Source of the DNA: Sclerotiophoma versabilis
Lineage: Eukaryota > Ascomycota > Dothideomycetes > Pleosporales > Didymellaceae
NCBI GenBank assembly: GCA_012274445.1
Contig: JAAROD010000081.1
Span: 1,240,001 to 1,304,000 of the forward strand
Length of the DNA stretch: 64,000 nt
Direction of reading: 5' to 3'
The notes beneath the pieces were generated by a model that was not told the origin of the DNA, did no database searches, and worked only from the letters and a program-made list of their open reading frames with translations. This document shows, one piece after another, positions 33,203 through 44,979 of this stretch; position 1 is the stretch's first letter; each line of letters begins with the position of its first letter. The position numbers were made by a program, and so were the translations under genes.

Positions 33203-33495
33203 TCTAAATAGCTTATTAAATGGTGCCCAGAGGTGCGGTTTCGCTATGTGCATGCACGAACTTACATGATGTGTGGTTGCGGCGCAATTGAGACATCTCC
33301 GGCTTCAATCGAAAGATTTCCAGAAGCGCGTTCAGATTGGTGGCCCGTGCACACTTCTCATATGTCCGGTAGCTCTCCCGATGCATCATCAACGGCATCT
33401 TCTTGCTTTCTGATAACATAGCCTTTCAATTATTTTAATCCTTGATTGTGTGTCAAGATCAATTCTTGTATATTATATTACACCTCTGAGCGCCA
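33203..33495. promoter_or_regulatory. Bidirectional promoter of uL10m and mitochondrial ProRS
   Basis: Only 293 bases separate the two start codons. An inverted CCAAT (ATTGG) occurs near 33337 and an AT-rich TATATTATATTA stretch near 33470, just ahead of the synthetase start. Co-expression is inferred from layout. Confidence 0.55.
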
Positions 33496-35263
33496 ATGGC
33501 GCTGCACATATGGAGAGGTGCACGTCGAGCCCGTGTACTAACGCCATCACTATGGAACAACGGAGGGATAAGATACATTTCAGTGAGTTTCGAAGATTGC
33601 TTTCACAATAGTACCCAAAACTATATTTCAAATAGCTAACATAATGTAGACTGACCGAAGAAATCGACTGTCAAAGTTCTGGACGCCAACCGGAGGACTA
33701 AACTCACAAGATGGAGAGCAAGATGAATCACATGCCTTACTTGTCCGCGGTGGCTATCTCCGACAAGCCCACTCTGGAGTCTTCCATCTTCTTCCTCTTG
33801 GATTGCGTGTGCAGAACAAGCTGGAAGCACTCATCGACAAGCACATGCAATCGATAGGCGCATCCAAAACATCACTTTCGTCAATTACCACAGAAGAGCT
33901 ATGGAAGCAGTCGGGACGCTACTCCGCGAATTCAGAACTGCTTCGACTCAAAGACCGCAAAAACTCAGGGTTCTTATTATCACCCACACATGAAGAAGAG
34001 ATCACCGCACTGGTAGCCTCGATGGTCCACTCCTACAAAGTCCTTCCTCTCAGACTCTATCAAACAAGCCGCAAGTACCGTGACGAACGACGACCAAGGC
34101 AAGGTCTACTCCGTGCGAAAGAATTCATGATGAAGGATCTCTATACATTTGACTCTACAGTTGAGGCTGGCTTAGAAACATACAAGTCCGTTCGCCAAGC
34201 TTACAAGAACATCTTTGATGAACTCAGACTGCCCTATCTCGTAGCAGACGCCGATTCAGGCAACATGGGCGGTAAGTTGAGCCACGAGTACCACTTCGTC
34301 TCACCAAAGGGCGAGGACAACGTCTGGTCATGCGATTCCTGTGAGTATGTCGCGAACGAAGAACTGGTCGAGAAGAAGACTCCAAATGTGGCTTCTCAAG
34401 ACTCGAACTCTCTCACATTCACCGGCATCAGCATGGACCGCAAAACGGCAATCAAGATCCAGGTACCACGACCAGCCGACCTCGCAGAAGACGTCAAGCC
34501 CACCTGGGACCAGATCTCCTCGTTCACCAACCTCCATGCCCTGAAGAAAGCCGTCCCGGACTCGCTCGAACTAGACACCGGCATAGAATCCTCCACGCTA
34601 ACCTCTCTCCTTCCGAGCACCACATCGCTTATAACAATCACTGACCGCGCGCTTTCCCCCTCCCCAGATTCTCTGGACCTTACACCCACGAAAGAAGGTG
34701 ACGCGTGCCCGCACTGTTTGTCCGGCAAGCTCAGTGCGCAAAAAGCCATCGAGGTGGGCCACACCTTCCACCTCGGGACACGCTACTCAGAGCCGCTGAA
34801 CGCATACATCTCCATGCCTTCGTCGAGCAAAGGAAAAGACACAGAATGGGTGCCCATGCAAATGGGCTGCCACGGCATCGGCGTGTCGCGCCTGATCGGA
34901 GCCATCGCGTCGCTCTTGTCCGATAGCAAAGGTCTGCAATGGCCGAGAGTCGTTGCGCCCTTTGAAGCTGCAGTTCTCACGGGGCCGCAGGTTGAGGATC
35001 ACGAGGCGGTGGAGGTGTATGATGCGGTCCATGGTACTGGGCAGGAAGATGTGGATGTTGTGCTTGATGATCGGCCGGTAAAGAGTCTGGGGTGGAAACT
35101 GAAGGATGCGGATCTGATTGGGTATCCGGTTGTTGTCGTAATGGGGCGAGGGTGGAAGAAAAATCGCATGCTTGAAGTGCAATGTCGACGGCTGGGGGTG
35201 AAGAAAGATGTTGCTCTCTCCTCTCTCAAAGGGGAGGTTGAGGCGCTGTTAGAGCAGTTGTAA
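33496..35263 (+). CDS. Prolyl-tRNA synthetase, mitochondrial type
   Basis: Two exons, 33496-33582 and 33650-35263; 67-bp intron with donor GTGAGT, GCTAAC branch near 33635 and acceptor ATGTAG. Spliced length is about 566 residues. The first 29 residues (MALHIWRGARRARVL...) are a basic mitochondrial presequence. Class II motifs are visible: motif 1 region LRQAHSGVFHLLPLG (about 70-84), motif 2 KYRDERRPRQGLLRAKEF (about 171-188), motif 3 GCHGIGVSRLIGA (about 434-446). A C-terminal anticodon-binding domain starts at WPRVVAPFEAAVL. A CPHC zinc-like pair precedes motif 3. The enzyme charges mitochondrial tRNA-Pro. The bacterial-type layout, not the cytosolic one, supports organellar use. Confidence 0.92.
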
Positions 35264-35870
35264 GATGATTGCCATGTACCAATATGTATAAAGTTTGGAA
35301 ATCAAGGCTTGTTGTGTCGGGCTGATAGGAATGCTGTGACAAAGGCACGAGTGTATAGTAGTTTTACGTTTCGATTCATTTTGTATCTGAACTCGTATCG
35401 TACCGAAGTCCACGGGTATCATAAGGGACGTTCTCCCAAATATGCACAAAGCACCGACTCGTCTCAAGGCAGCTGAATGAACCAGACCGAGGAGTGGTTT
35501 GAAGACTAGCTCGCCCAAAGCTGAACAGTTAAAAGGGCTTGAAAAAGACAATATTGCGACAAGATTTGACCCACCAGCGCCGGATATACCCCATATGTGT
35601 TTGTAGGAATGATTCATACCTGCATCGCTGCGCATTAGAAGATGATGTGATGTTGTGTAGTGATGCTGGGGCGCAAAGGTCTCGGCAATTGCGTTGGCCG
35701 TCGTCCTGGTTGCCCACCCAGTGTGGTGTAAGGTCGGTTCTCGTGATCCGTTTTCTTGTGAACGTGGAATGTGAGAGTATTGGATGCGCCCGTATAACGC
35801 CTGCTAAGTAAATCCAAAGCCCAATGCTCTATAATGTCGAATGTGCGAATAAATCAGATCAAATGTTGTG
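35264..35870. other. Intergenic spacer between convergent genes
   Basis: 607 bases holding the 3' ends of the ProRS and Med19 transcripts. No gene seen. Confidence 0.5.
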
Positions 35871-37052
35871 TCACCGCCGCGCTCCACCCACTTCGACTGA
35901 GTGTGCAGTTCGTTCAAATTGTGTCTTCCGCCTCTTGAAGCTCCCTCGTGTGCCGTCTTCACCTGTCGAGTCTGTCGCGAAGTCGTCACCGTAGCCTTCA
36001 CTGTAGCCTTGGTAGGAGTCCTCGTTGTACTGTCTTTTCGAGCCTGATCTTTCTGGCCGTCGCGGTAGCCCATGAGTGCCCGATGTTGGCGTCGATGCTG
36101 GGAGTGGTGTCCGGGCTTGTGCATCGACAGCCGGTTTCGCGCGGAGAGTGTCGTCTGTGCCAATATATGCTTTGTACTTGGAGGTGTCTGAAGGTGGCAA
36201 TGTACCGGGTCCCATACCGCCAAATGCACTGTCAAGGAGACTGCCGAACTCCGGCTCGAGGGCGGTCTGCTCAGCGTTGAGCTTTCTCCATGGCTCTTTT
36301 CCAGCATTGATCGCTTCCCAATGGTCCTCTGGCAGACCCATGGATCCGCTGAACACATCGTCCATCCTCACCGCCTTCGGCTTGCCTGCAATCTGCAGTG
36401 TCTTGATGTGGCCTTCGTAGGACTTCCGGAGCTTATTGATTTTCTCGCCCGTCACCGGGTCTACTCGTGCCACAGACTTTGCTAATCGCTCCAGGCCGTA
36501 CAAGCGGAAAAGATTTTGCGAGCCATGCGGCCTGGACTGCTCGTAAGTTTCTTCGCCGCTCAAGAATAGCAAACTCCCACTGATTCCCTCTGCAGCCTTC
36601 AGCCCTCCCTTCTCAGAGAACAGCGCGTGCCCTTGCCGGTCATGATTGGAATGTGTGTTGATGCCCAGACCGCGTGCAGTCTGTTCCGAGCCGTCCTCCA
36701 TCATCGCATCGCCGTCGCTATCAATGTTCGTTGAGTAAGAGTGCGATGTGGTGCTCGCAGGAGTGGGAAACAGGTGTTGAGCTGAGGCTGATGTCGCCGG
36801 TTGAGAGACGGCCTGTGACATGGTCGCAGAGGATGGCGGGGTCTTGGTCGGAGACGCAGCGGTCGCAATCATGGCAGAGCGGCCATTGAACTGCGAATTC
36901 ATCGAGGAACAAGGAGGAGAAGTCGGTGTGCGCGGTTGAATGAGCTTTGTCGTTTGGCCGCTCGCCTTGGCAGCGACGTCAAAGGGTGGGGAGGCCGGCG
37001 AGTATCTTCCAGAGTTGTCCAAGCGTTGGCGTTTCGCGCTGTGATCCGACAT
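35871..37052 (-). CDS. Mediator subunit Med19 (Rox3)
   Basis: Intronless, about 393 residues from the first true ATG (37052), reading MSDHSAKRQRLDNSGRYSPA, the usual start of filamentous-fungal Med19. The Rox3 domain is central: LFRLYGLERLAKSVARVDP, GEKINKLRKSYEGHIKTL and GLPEDHWEAINAGKEPW. The flanks are Ser/Thr/Pro-rich and disordered; the C-terminus holds a basic KRRK patch near residue 376. Med19 is a middle/head-module component of the RNA polymerase II Mediator complex. The gene is head-to-head with the Rad10 gene. Confidence 0.88.
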   Translation of the reverse strand: MSDHSAKRQRLDNSGRYSPASPPFDVAAKASGQTTKLIQPRTPTSPPCSSMNSQFNGRSAMIATAASPTKTPPSSATMSQAVSQPATSASAQHLFPTPASTTSHSYSTNIDSDGDAMMEDGSEQTARGLGINTHSNHDRQGHALFSEKGGLKAAEGISGSLLFLSGEETYEQSRPHGSQNLFRLYGLERLAKSVARVDPVTGEKINKLRKSYEGHIKTLQIAGKPKAVRMDDVFSGSMGLPEDHWEAINAGKEPWRKLNAEQTALEPEFGSLLDSAFGGMGPGTLPPSDTSKYKAYIGTDDTLRAKPAVDAQARTPLPASTPTSGTHGLPRRPERSGSKRQYNEDSYQGYSEGYGDDFATDSTGEDGTRGSFKRRKTQFERTAHSVEVGGARR

Positions 37053-37492
37053 GAAGACCGTGAAGACCGGGAGCAGAGCGGCAGTGAAGGGCTCGTAGGC
37101 GGTGGGCGCGAGGCTGGTGGTGAGAGCGCTGCTCAATGAGGCTTGGCGCTTTCGGGCGGAACAATCCGCTGCAAGTGAGGGTGGGCGGCGCTCTAGACGG
37201 TGCGCATTCGAAGATTGTCGTCGGACTGTGAGCTGCTGGGATTTCCGAAGGGTTTGCAGGTCGCGGGCGGTTGGCGGGTGGGGAGTGGGCTGGTGAGGTG
37301 AGTGACGGCGTTGGACTGCAGAGGGAGCGAATGGCGCGGAGCCGAGATCCAGACGTCACGTGCAAGCGCGAGGCGTTGAGCCCTGAGAATCATCGACCGG
37401 CAGGCGCCGTTTCACGCTCAAACAATCGCCAGCCCTCCGCCAATCTGGGCCCAACGTGCGTGCACGCCCAATGCCTGCACCGCCCGGCCAGT
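37053..37492. promoter_or_regulatory. Divergent promoter of Med19 and Rad10 genes
   Basis: 440 bases between the two chosen starts. A compact site at 37352-37362 overlaps a CRE-like ACGTCA (37353-37358) and an E-box CACGTG (37357-37362). These are common bZIP/bHLH targets but unproven here. An in-frame ATG at 37331 upstream of Rad10 would shorten this spacer. Confidence 0.5.
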
Positions 37493-38626
37493 ATGGATGA
37501 CAGGACCTCTCGCGCTGGCGATGCCGCGCGCACTGCCAGCACATTGCACGCCCATTCAACGCGTCCCACGCCCTCTGCCACCGCAAATCCCAACGCGCCC
37601 AAAGTGGTGCAGCCGAAACCACAGGCCTTGCCCTCGCGCTCAGGCCCCAGCTCCATCCTCGTTTCGCCGCGCCAAAAGGGCAACCCAATCTTAAACAGTG
37701 TCAAGTCGACCGCCTGGGAATACTCAGACATTCCCGCTGATTACGTTCTTGGTGCCACAACATGCGCCTTGTTCTTGTCGCTCAAGTACCATCGCCTGCA
37801 TCCGGAGTACATTTACAATCGAATACGTGATTTGAAGGGTCAATATGACTTGCGCATCGTCCTGACTATGGTCGATGTTGAGAACCATGAAGACTCGCTG
37901 CGAGAGCTGTCGAAGACGTCATTGGTCAACAACGTCACAATCATGCTGTGTTGGAGCGCACAAGAAGCAGGCCGCTACCTGGAGCTGTTTAAGACATTTG
38001 AGCATGCTGCGCCAACGAGCATTCGTGCCAAGCAGTCATCTACCTATTCAGAAAACATGGTCGAGTTCATAACTGTGCCACGCGGCATCAACAAGACAGA
38101 TGCTGTGGGTTTGGTCTCCAACTTTGGCAGTATTCGGACTGCGATCAACGCTGGGCCAGAAGAGATTGGCTTGATCGCTGGCTGGGGAGATAAGAAGGTA
38201 CAACGCTGGTGTAATGCGGTGAAAGAGCCGTTCAGGGTCAAGAAGACTGCAAGAAGAGGACCAACACGTGAAGACTCTCAAGCAGGCCTCTCAAGGGATA
38301 CCTCCGTGGCTGAGGGCGAGAGTCGAAGGCCAGGGGAGCCTGATGCTGAGGCCATGGCACGTCAGAGACTGGAGGATGCTGTCCCGGCAGCTCTTGGGAT
38401 GCAGCAAGCCTTTGGAATCTCAGCTGCAAACACAGACGCAGACAGGCGACCTGACCATCGCCCTGCTGAAGTATTGAACGAGTTTGAGGATGATGATGAA
38501 GCTCTGCGAGAGATCAGTCATGCATCTGCGTCTGCGCCTGCTCCTAGGCCTGTGAAGCGAAAGCAAGCGGAAGAAGACGTCAGCGAGGGCGTCATGACCG
38601 CGCTTAGCAAACTGAGAAAACAGTGA
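37493..38626 (+). CDS. RAD10: Rad10/ERCC1, subunit of the XPF-ERCC1 repair nuclease
   Basis: Intronless, about 377 residues from ATG 37493 (MDDRTSRAGD). An ATG at 37331 in the same frame would add 54 residues of low-complexity promoter-like sequence; I prefer the shorter form. The central ERCC1 domain (about 64-175) begins GNPILNSVKSTAWEYSDI and includes DYVLGATTCALFLSLKYH. The tandem helix-hairpin-helix domain lies at about 197-245 (GLVSNFGSIRTAINAG). The C-terminal 130 residues are acidic and disordered. Rad10 is catalytically inactive; with Rad1/XPF it cuts 5' of lesions in nucleotide excision repair and processes recombination flaps. Confidence 0.93.
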   Translation: MDDRTSRAGDAARTASTLHAHSTRPTPSATANPNAPKVVQPKPQALPSRSGPSSILVSPRQKGNPILNSVKSTAWEYSDIPADYVLGATTCALFLSLKYHRLHPEYIYNRIRDLKGQYDLRIVLTMVDVENHEDSLRELSKTSLVNNVTIMLCWSAQEAGRYLELFKTFEHAAPTSIRAKQSSTYSENMVEFITVPRGINKTDAVGLVSNFGSIRTAINAGPEEIGLIAGWGDKKVQRWCNAVKEPFRVKKTARRGPTREDSQAGLSRDTSVAEGESRRPGEPDAEAMARQRLEDAVPAALGMQQAFGISAANTDADRRPDHRPAEVLNEFEDDDEALREISHASASAPAPRPVKRKQAEEDVSEGVMTALSKLRKQ

Positions 38627-38867
38627 CGAGACCCTTGCATCAGCAGTGTACTATTAAGTCGTCTAAATCTTTGCAAAACGGTCAAGTCTTCCACTTCACT
38701 CCCTGTGCTCACACAGCTCGGGAACCCGGCTAGCACTACTGTTAACAGTTAGCGTCTTTCCCCACCTACATGTAGCAAACGACTTGCAGCTGCCTGCCTA
38801 CTTCCTCTACCCAACATAGCACCAATACAACAACAAGCGAAGCAATTTTTGGCCTGTCGAAGTGATA

Positions 38868-40145
38868 ATGCCTTTTGAACCGTTACCTGCAGAAATTCAG
38901 ATCGAGATATTCAGTTACCTTGATGGTTCAAACCTCAAGGCTGTGCGTAGGGTTTGTCGTGCCTTCAGAGACAATGCCGAGCCTACTTTATTTCGATATG
39001 TTATTGCAACAGCACGGTATCAATCCCTTGGCGCCTTCCAAAAGATATCTCTATTCCCAGTCTTCCAGAAGCATGTCAAAGAGATTGTCTTCGATGGTTC
39101 CGTATACGACCATTTGCTTGCAAAGCATGAGCTGTCCTATCACAAACAAGCTGCCAGACTATCCAATCTCGAACAAGGCTTTCAATATCACAAGCACAGC
39201 CGGTACGTACTGCGCCTTGACAGAGCTCTGGCTGCAGACTGACCTAGGCCTAGATGGAAGCGATATGCTCAGCTCTTCAAAGAGCAAGAAGAAATGAAGA
39301 GCGACGGTGTACTTGTTCATACCCTTTCTCGGGCCTTGGAATGGATGCCGAACATATCCTGCATTACGTACTCACCACATCCACATCATCTGCCGACTGA
39401 GGTAAAGGAAACGCAAGATTTGATTCCGAGAGGTATTACGACCTCACCAGCAGCTACCTATACATCTCTAGACCATCCTTTCCGTCAACTTATTGCTGCG
39501 TTATATATGTCTCAGTTTGCTGGAGTCCACGAGCTCCGAACAGAGGCCCTCGGCGTGAGCCCTGGCACCGAGTTTGCACTTGGCATCTTCGACCTTAACG
39601 ATAACGAGATGATAGCTGCCAAATTTCTCTTCCAGGGGCTTGAGAGGCTTGCGCTCAACATGGCGCTCTGGGTACCGAATGAAAATCTGTTTGGCGATAT
39701 TGTTGACAAATTCACTACACTGCTGCGTACCTCTACAGATCTGCAATACCTTCACCTCCATCCTACGCACTGGAAGTCCGAGATGGGTGCTCGACCCATC
39801 TTCGCCCGTCTTGGTCTGCAGACAACATGGTCCAAGCTGCAGTCGTTGAGCCTCAATGGTATACTTGCTGATGAGAAAGACTTTTCAGGAATCATCGGCC
39901 GACATAGGAACACCCTGACCTCTGTCAGATTCAGTGACTGCAGCCTCTTCGAGGGTGTATGGGTCGATGTTGTTGACGAAGTCGTCTATGGCACGAAGAT
40001 CTTTCCGTTCGTCTTGGATCGTGTAAGCGAGAGAAGATTGCCCAACCTCGATTACTCGTCGCTTAGCACATCAGAGAAGGAGCGTTGGAAGTACGAAGGC
40101 CACATCATAGTCACGAAAGACAACGACCGCAGATTTGTATGTTAA
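38868..40145 (+). CDS. F-box protein
   Basis: Two exons: 38868-39202 and 39248-40145 or 39254-40145. The donor GTACGT follows AGC CG; two acceptors six bases apart (CCTAG and GCCTAG) both keep the frame, adding Pro-Arg or not; CTGAC near 39237 is the branch. Length is about 408-410 residues. The F-box is at residues 4-45 (LPAEIQIEIFSYLDGSNLKAV, shortened here to LPAEIQIEIFSYLDG). The rest is an LRR-like fold of unknown target specificity (LQSLSLNG, SVRFSDC). F-box proteins recruit substrates to SCF ubiquitin ligases through Skp1. Expanded fungal families of this kind have few known targets. Confidence 0.75.
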
Positions 40146-41638
40146 CTACATGGAATCCGAAATATGGTACTGACGGACTCAGGTCGAAAGAAATGCCGCA
40201 AAGAATTCCGTATACGACTCGCAAAAGCAACAATCAGGTCTCATGCATACTTCTTGAGCATCGAATGCACTGCAAGCCTTGGAGAGCCAATAGACTCAAC
40301 AACTGTACAACTATTATGAACCCGAGTTGAACGGGACAATGGCATTATTGTTGGCACCTGCGACTTGCATACCGCACATCGAGTACGACGACATTCGATT
40401 AGCCTTCTCAGTGTACTAGGGTCATAGTCCGTGATTGTTACTCTCTTGCAACGCTGCACGAAGTAAGCTTTCGGCTACCAAAGCCTTGAGTGAGCCACAT
40501 ACGTTGAACTGCGATCGTCTGGACCCTTGGAGGGGCCAAAACCGCACTGAAGTTGCAAAATATAAAATCTTGTTCATCCAATAGGACGATGCAACCAACG
40601 TACTGAATTTCTCCTGTTTACCTGGATGCTTGTAGATGCACAGTCTTGCCCCTCCAGATACCAGAGACATACTTGCGTAACCCCGCACCGTCATCCTCAG
40701 GCTTCCTTGTCGCCAGGGAAGATGTTGGCTACCAGACATGAGCTTCGGGGCTGATGTGTCAAATCAGAATTCTCGATAACCGGATCGAGTGAGTTTGCCT
40801 TGTGCCTATGGGTAATCTAATGCAAGTGTTGTCACCCCGGTCGTTCTCACCTTGCAACCATGCGGCCATCATCGCTTCAGCCGCATGAATTGAATTCTGT
40901 TTCTTCTTAACTCAATCTTGAATTCGGCGAAGCACGATCGCCACTTCCCCTCACGTGTCGCATGTCTTGACATTCTCCATTCGTGAGCGTCAACGTGCCC
41001 TTCAGAAGCCATCTCCACTTGGCAACCACGTTGCTGCTTGGCACACTCTTGCCCTTCGCGATCTTATTCGTTTTCAGGGGGCCATCATATTTCGGACCTC
41101 GAGGCGTGTCTACTGGCAAAAGTCCTGCAGGACGGATGGCAGCGCATGTAGCCGGTGACTTGATCATTCATGCGCAACTGGAAGCGTATCATGATGCACG
41201 GCATTTGGAGTGTTCACAAATGCCCCTCGCTGCCCTTGGGAGGCATATCCCATATTCACGGACTGCCTGTGTATATGAGGGGCAAACGGAGGCATATGCA
41301 CTGTGTAGCAATACTAACAACTTTACAGTCATGAATTGCCCCTCAGTGTTGCACGACTTGTGGTATCCATATATCATGCTATAGTCCTCCTTGTGCCCTC
41401 TGTCACTAGGACATCTACTCATATGAGACATTTTCCTTCAACAACACGTCTGCGCTTCACACATGCACTCTCAGCTTTCTTGAGCCATCTGAATCAAAGT
41501 CTCTTGTCCAGGCCCTCTGCCATTTCATTGTCGTTTAGACTATTACTATTGTACCTGCGGATCTTTTCTGAGCCATTTCCGAGTCCAACCTCAGCAAGCT
41601 GTTCTTGATTCGCTCCTCGCATCGACCTGTAACCTGCG
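40146..41638. other. Intergenic region, no gene seen
   Basis: 1.5 kb with short frames only. A 133-codon frame at 40983-41384 lacks an ATG at its start and any domain, so it is not accepted. Confidence 0.45.
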
Positions 41639-42291
41639 ATGGCCGACCGTAGCGAATACTCTCGCATCCGCCGAAGTGGGCCAAGCGCAGAAGGTTCGCC
41701 GTTGAATATAACTTCGGGTATTGATCAAGGCAATAAATGGGTCCGTTTGATTCCTCATGACTTTGGAACTGAGAGCTGATGACCTCATTACAGGCTCCAT
41801 CTTATGAGAACCGTACCTACACCGTTTTCATTCCACAGCACAATCCCGAGATATACAAGTATACGCAGCAACCCTCTGCCCTAACCGCACATGTCTCAAG
41901 TATTTCCAAGCCGGTGGACTACAAACAACAAGAGGAGCAACAATACTACGCTGTCCCTCGACCTTTGACGTCAAAAAATCCTCAGATCAACACAGTAATC
42001 GACGATCCTGCGTTGAAGTACAGAGAGAACCAAAACTACAACCCCCACTATAGCTACGGTTACGATGTCCACGCGGCACACACTCACCACTCATACCCGG
42101 AAGCATATTTATCGAGCCACAGCATGAGCAAACAACTCACAATCACGAATCTGCAAAGCCACAAGCGCCAGACAGTGGCGTCAGATACCATGTCAACATG
42201 GGTACAGGGAGATCAACACTGTGGCCCTTGGAATGCCGTCGGTAGCGTTGGGAAAGAGTCTGAATATGAACCGTACAACACAAAACTATAG
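41639..42291 (+). CDS. Small Tyr/Gln/His-rich hypothetical protein
   Basis: Two-exon model, 41639-41740 and 41794-42291, about 199 residues. Exon 1 reads MADRSEYSRIRRSGPSAEGS and ends at NKW; exon 2 starts APSYENRTYTVFIPQ. The 53-bp intron has a weak donor (GTCCGT) but a good acceptor (ATTACAG) and a GCTGATGAC branch-like stretch. The protein has no recognised domain; it is rich in Tyr, Gln, His and Ser and probably disordered. In composition it resembles the N-terminal parts of the zinc-finger proteins further right, and it might be a relative without fingers, but I see no clear alignment. The second exon frame is well supported by length; the start is less so. Confidence 0.45.
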
Positions 42292-44979
42292 AAACAAGAG
42301 TCTAACATGGCACATATTTGAAAGACAGTGAGCTGGAGGATGAAAGGCTTTATATGGACTGCCGTTGAGTATTTCTCGACTCGTGGTCATTGGTTCAATC
42401 GGTTCAGTAAGGGGTGGGGGCGGAATGCGAAGGGTGTGCGTGAGGAAGGTAGTGCACGAAGTCGGCCCCGTTAGGTGCAGGCACCAGCATAATGGCAGTT
42501 GGCGGCGTATTATGGGGGAATTGGCGCATTGGTTTGAATCACTTTCTCTCGTTGTAAAGGCTTGAGGCTTGGTTTGCCTAGTGGTTGAGTCTTTTCTCTT
42601 GTTTTTTTTAAACGCCATCTAGAAGCTTTCTTCACAAGATATGCATACTTCGTACGAGAATTTGTTCACGATATCATATGTTGTTATATCTTGGACACTA
42701 TTTATTGATACTGCTATTGTTCTTATTTCTTGTTGCATACTGAATGGGATAGATGATAATGTTCTTTTGACGTACTACAACCCGGTTGCCCATGGATGTG
42801 AAAGATGTGAACTTGGGCCAAAAGTGAAGTGGGCGTCAAGGAAACCCCGGAAATCTGTCTGCAGTTGCTGACGCAGGTCCCTTCACCGGTCAAAGTGACT
42901 TAAGCTTCCGCCAACACAGGGCCGCGTACTCTGGAGGACTGGAGGCATATATGTAATTTCGCTTGTGATGGCAATTGACGAGACGATGGCCACTCGTTCT
43001 ATAGAGGACTCTTTGGCACTTATCAAATGCAGTAGCGTTAGATTAGTGAAGTCCAATTCTCGTCCCTCAATGAGATAGCGCCTGCCCTTCTGGTAGGTAT
43101 GCATGGCGCGTGACTTTCTGAAGTCGCCGAGGTTGAAGGGCATGGGGCTTGACGCAGGGCAAAAGGGCGATGCGGCTCTGCAAGCGTGATGTTTAGGGAT
43201 CTAGGCAGATCTTGTTGACTGGCATGTCGGATAGATGGCGTTCTGACGACTCGTTTGTCACCTGAAGAAGGTACGATAGACATGATTCACTGTTTAACAC
43301 TCGTCAGATTCGTAAGGAGTAGCAGTAATTGTTAAGTTGAAGTACATAGTCGAAAAGTGACGACACGGTGTGAATGTACTCGGCCCGAGATCACCCGTTA
43401 GCGATAAGTGGGGTAGCGCTTGTCTCCTCCAACATCATCTCAAGCTTACAACAGCACTTTCATAAATCATCGCCGTTTCCCTACGTTGTCGAACATCTAA
43501 AGAAAACTGAGAGTCAAGCAATACTACGTAAAGATGGGATGCGAGACCACATCAAGGGGTGGCCCACAAGCCGTAACCCCGTCCTTCATTCACCGGTTTT
43601 CCAGGATCACCAGCGGCTAGCATTAGCGTCACGTCCTGGAGGAATCCGTTAGTCGGTAACTTGCAAGTCCTTTATCACAGTTGGCGTGTTGCTTGTCTTT
43701 GTATTGGCGCGTCAATCACATTGCGCTGACCTGATACGGAAACATTTGCGATGTGCGCTTCTCCTACAAGCATCGGTCACGCCGGTCCAGTCGGTTGCTA
43801 ATAAGCGTTGTGATACGTCTGAGATGGACCATTACCCCAATTCAGACGTTGCAAACTGCCTCATGTGTGCCTTGTCTCCACGTTGATTCGGCCCCCAAAC
43901 GACGGGTTGTGTCATGGCACAGTGCTGAGTTGCAAGAATAGTATCTTCAAACTTCGGTACATCGTAGGAGTTGGCTCAGAGCTGAAAATAGATCACAGGA
44001 GGTGAGGATATCAGATGGCGATATCTCCTTCATCGTCAAAGAAAAGTTTCTCCAAGTTCACGTTCACTACAGCATGGCAATTGATGTGGTGTTGCTGAAA
44101 TCATCACCAGGACTCTGCAGTTCATCGATCATTGATCGCTTGTCAATACCTCTTTCCTCCCAGGGCTAGCTTTAGAAAGTAAATCACAGTCCTTTAGAAC
44201 TCTACAGATCACTTTTCGACAACACAACCACGAACTTTCGCGAGCGCCTACTCTACCAACGTCGTTAGTAATCCTCAATGGCACTCCTTGCCGGTGACAA
44301 ACTAGGTCTCTGGACTTACAGAGGGTACACAACATAGGCCCATGCAGATACCGGTGTGGGATCGTCACATGGATTGCCTGCTGGGGCAAGGTCGCTATCG
44401 CTACATGTGACTGCATCGCTTTCAAACCCTGTCACAGCTGAAGTATGCCTTACCATGTATTTTCCTAGTCTTCGCAAACACTAACAAAGTCAGACATTCA
44501 CCGAGCCTAGGGCACAAATGGCCATTGCAGAACCCCACCAATGATGTTGCGTAGTTGGGGTGCGTAATGTCAAGCCTTGTGGTTGCCTTCTCTTCGACGC
44601 CCTCAATCTCAGGTCTCCTGCCAGATGCTCTTCAAACTGCCCACGACTCACAGTGACTCGACAGAATATGCAACCAATTGAAGTACGCCAATGGTGTTTG
44701 CCTTTTTCGCCCGGATCGTTTATGCAGCCGGAACTACATGGAACATTGTCAAAGGGCCCTTATCGTACGTTGCCTCATTGTAGCGCTATCCAGAGCGTTA
44801 CCCAGCAGTTTCAAGTCGTGTTCCTGCACTATGTTCCATGGATTCCTCGAGGACACGCCTAATCCACCCCAGCCATGCCGCGCGTCGCATACAATCATGG
44901 GTTGCTACGATAAAAGTCCCGCACCTTTGCTTCTGTCTGGCGTCAGATATCTTCCAACTGGTTCCCAATAAGTAGCAAT
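42292..44979. other. Gene-poor region, nothing convincing
   Basis: 2.7 kb in which all frames are short and interrupted. No RNA gene or repeat could be assigned. Confidence 0.45.

Noticed and set aside
37053..37136. Upstream extension of Med19
   Set aside because: It starts at TTG; the first ATG (37052) gives the conserved MSDHS N-terminus.
37271..37492. Upstream in-frame extension of Rad10
   Set aside because: The frame is open but begins without ATG, and the in-frame ATG at 37331 would add low-complexity promoter-like sequence not expected in the family.
40983..41384. 133-codon frame with a hydrophobic N-terminus
   Set aside because: Begins at GTG rather than ATG, has no family match, and lies in a stretch with many competing frames.
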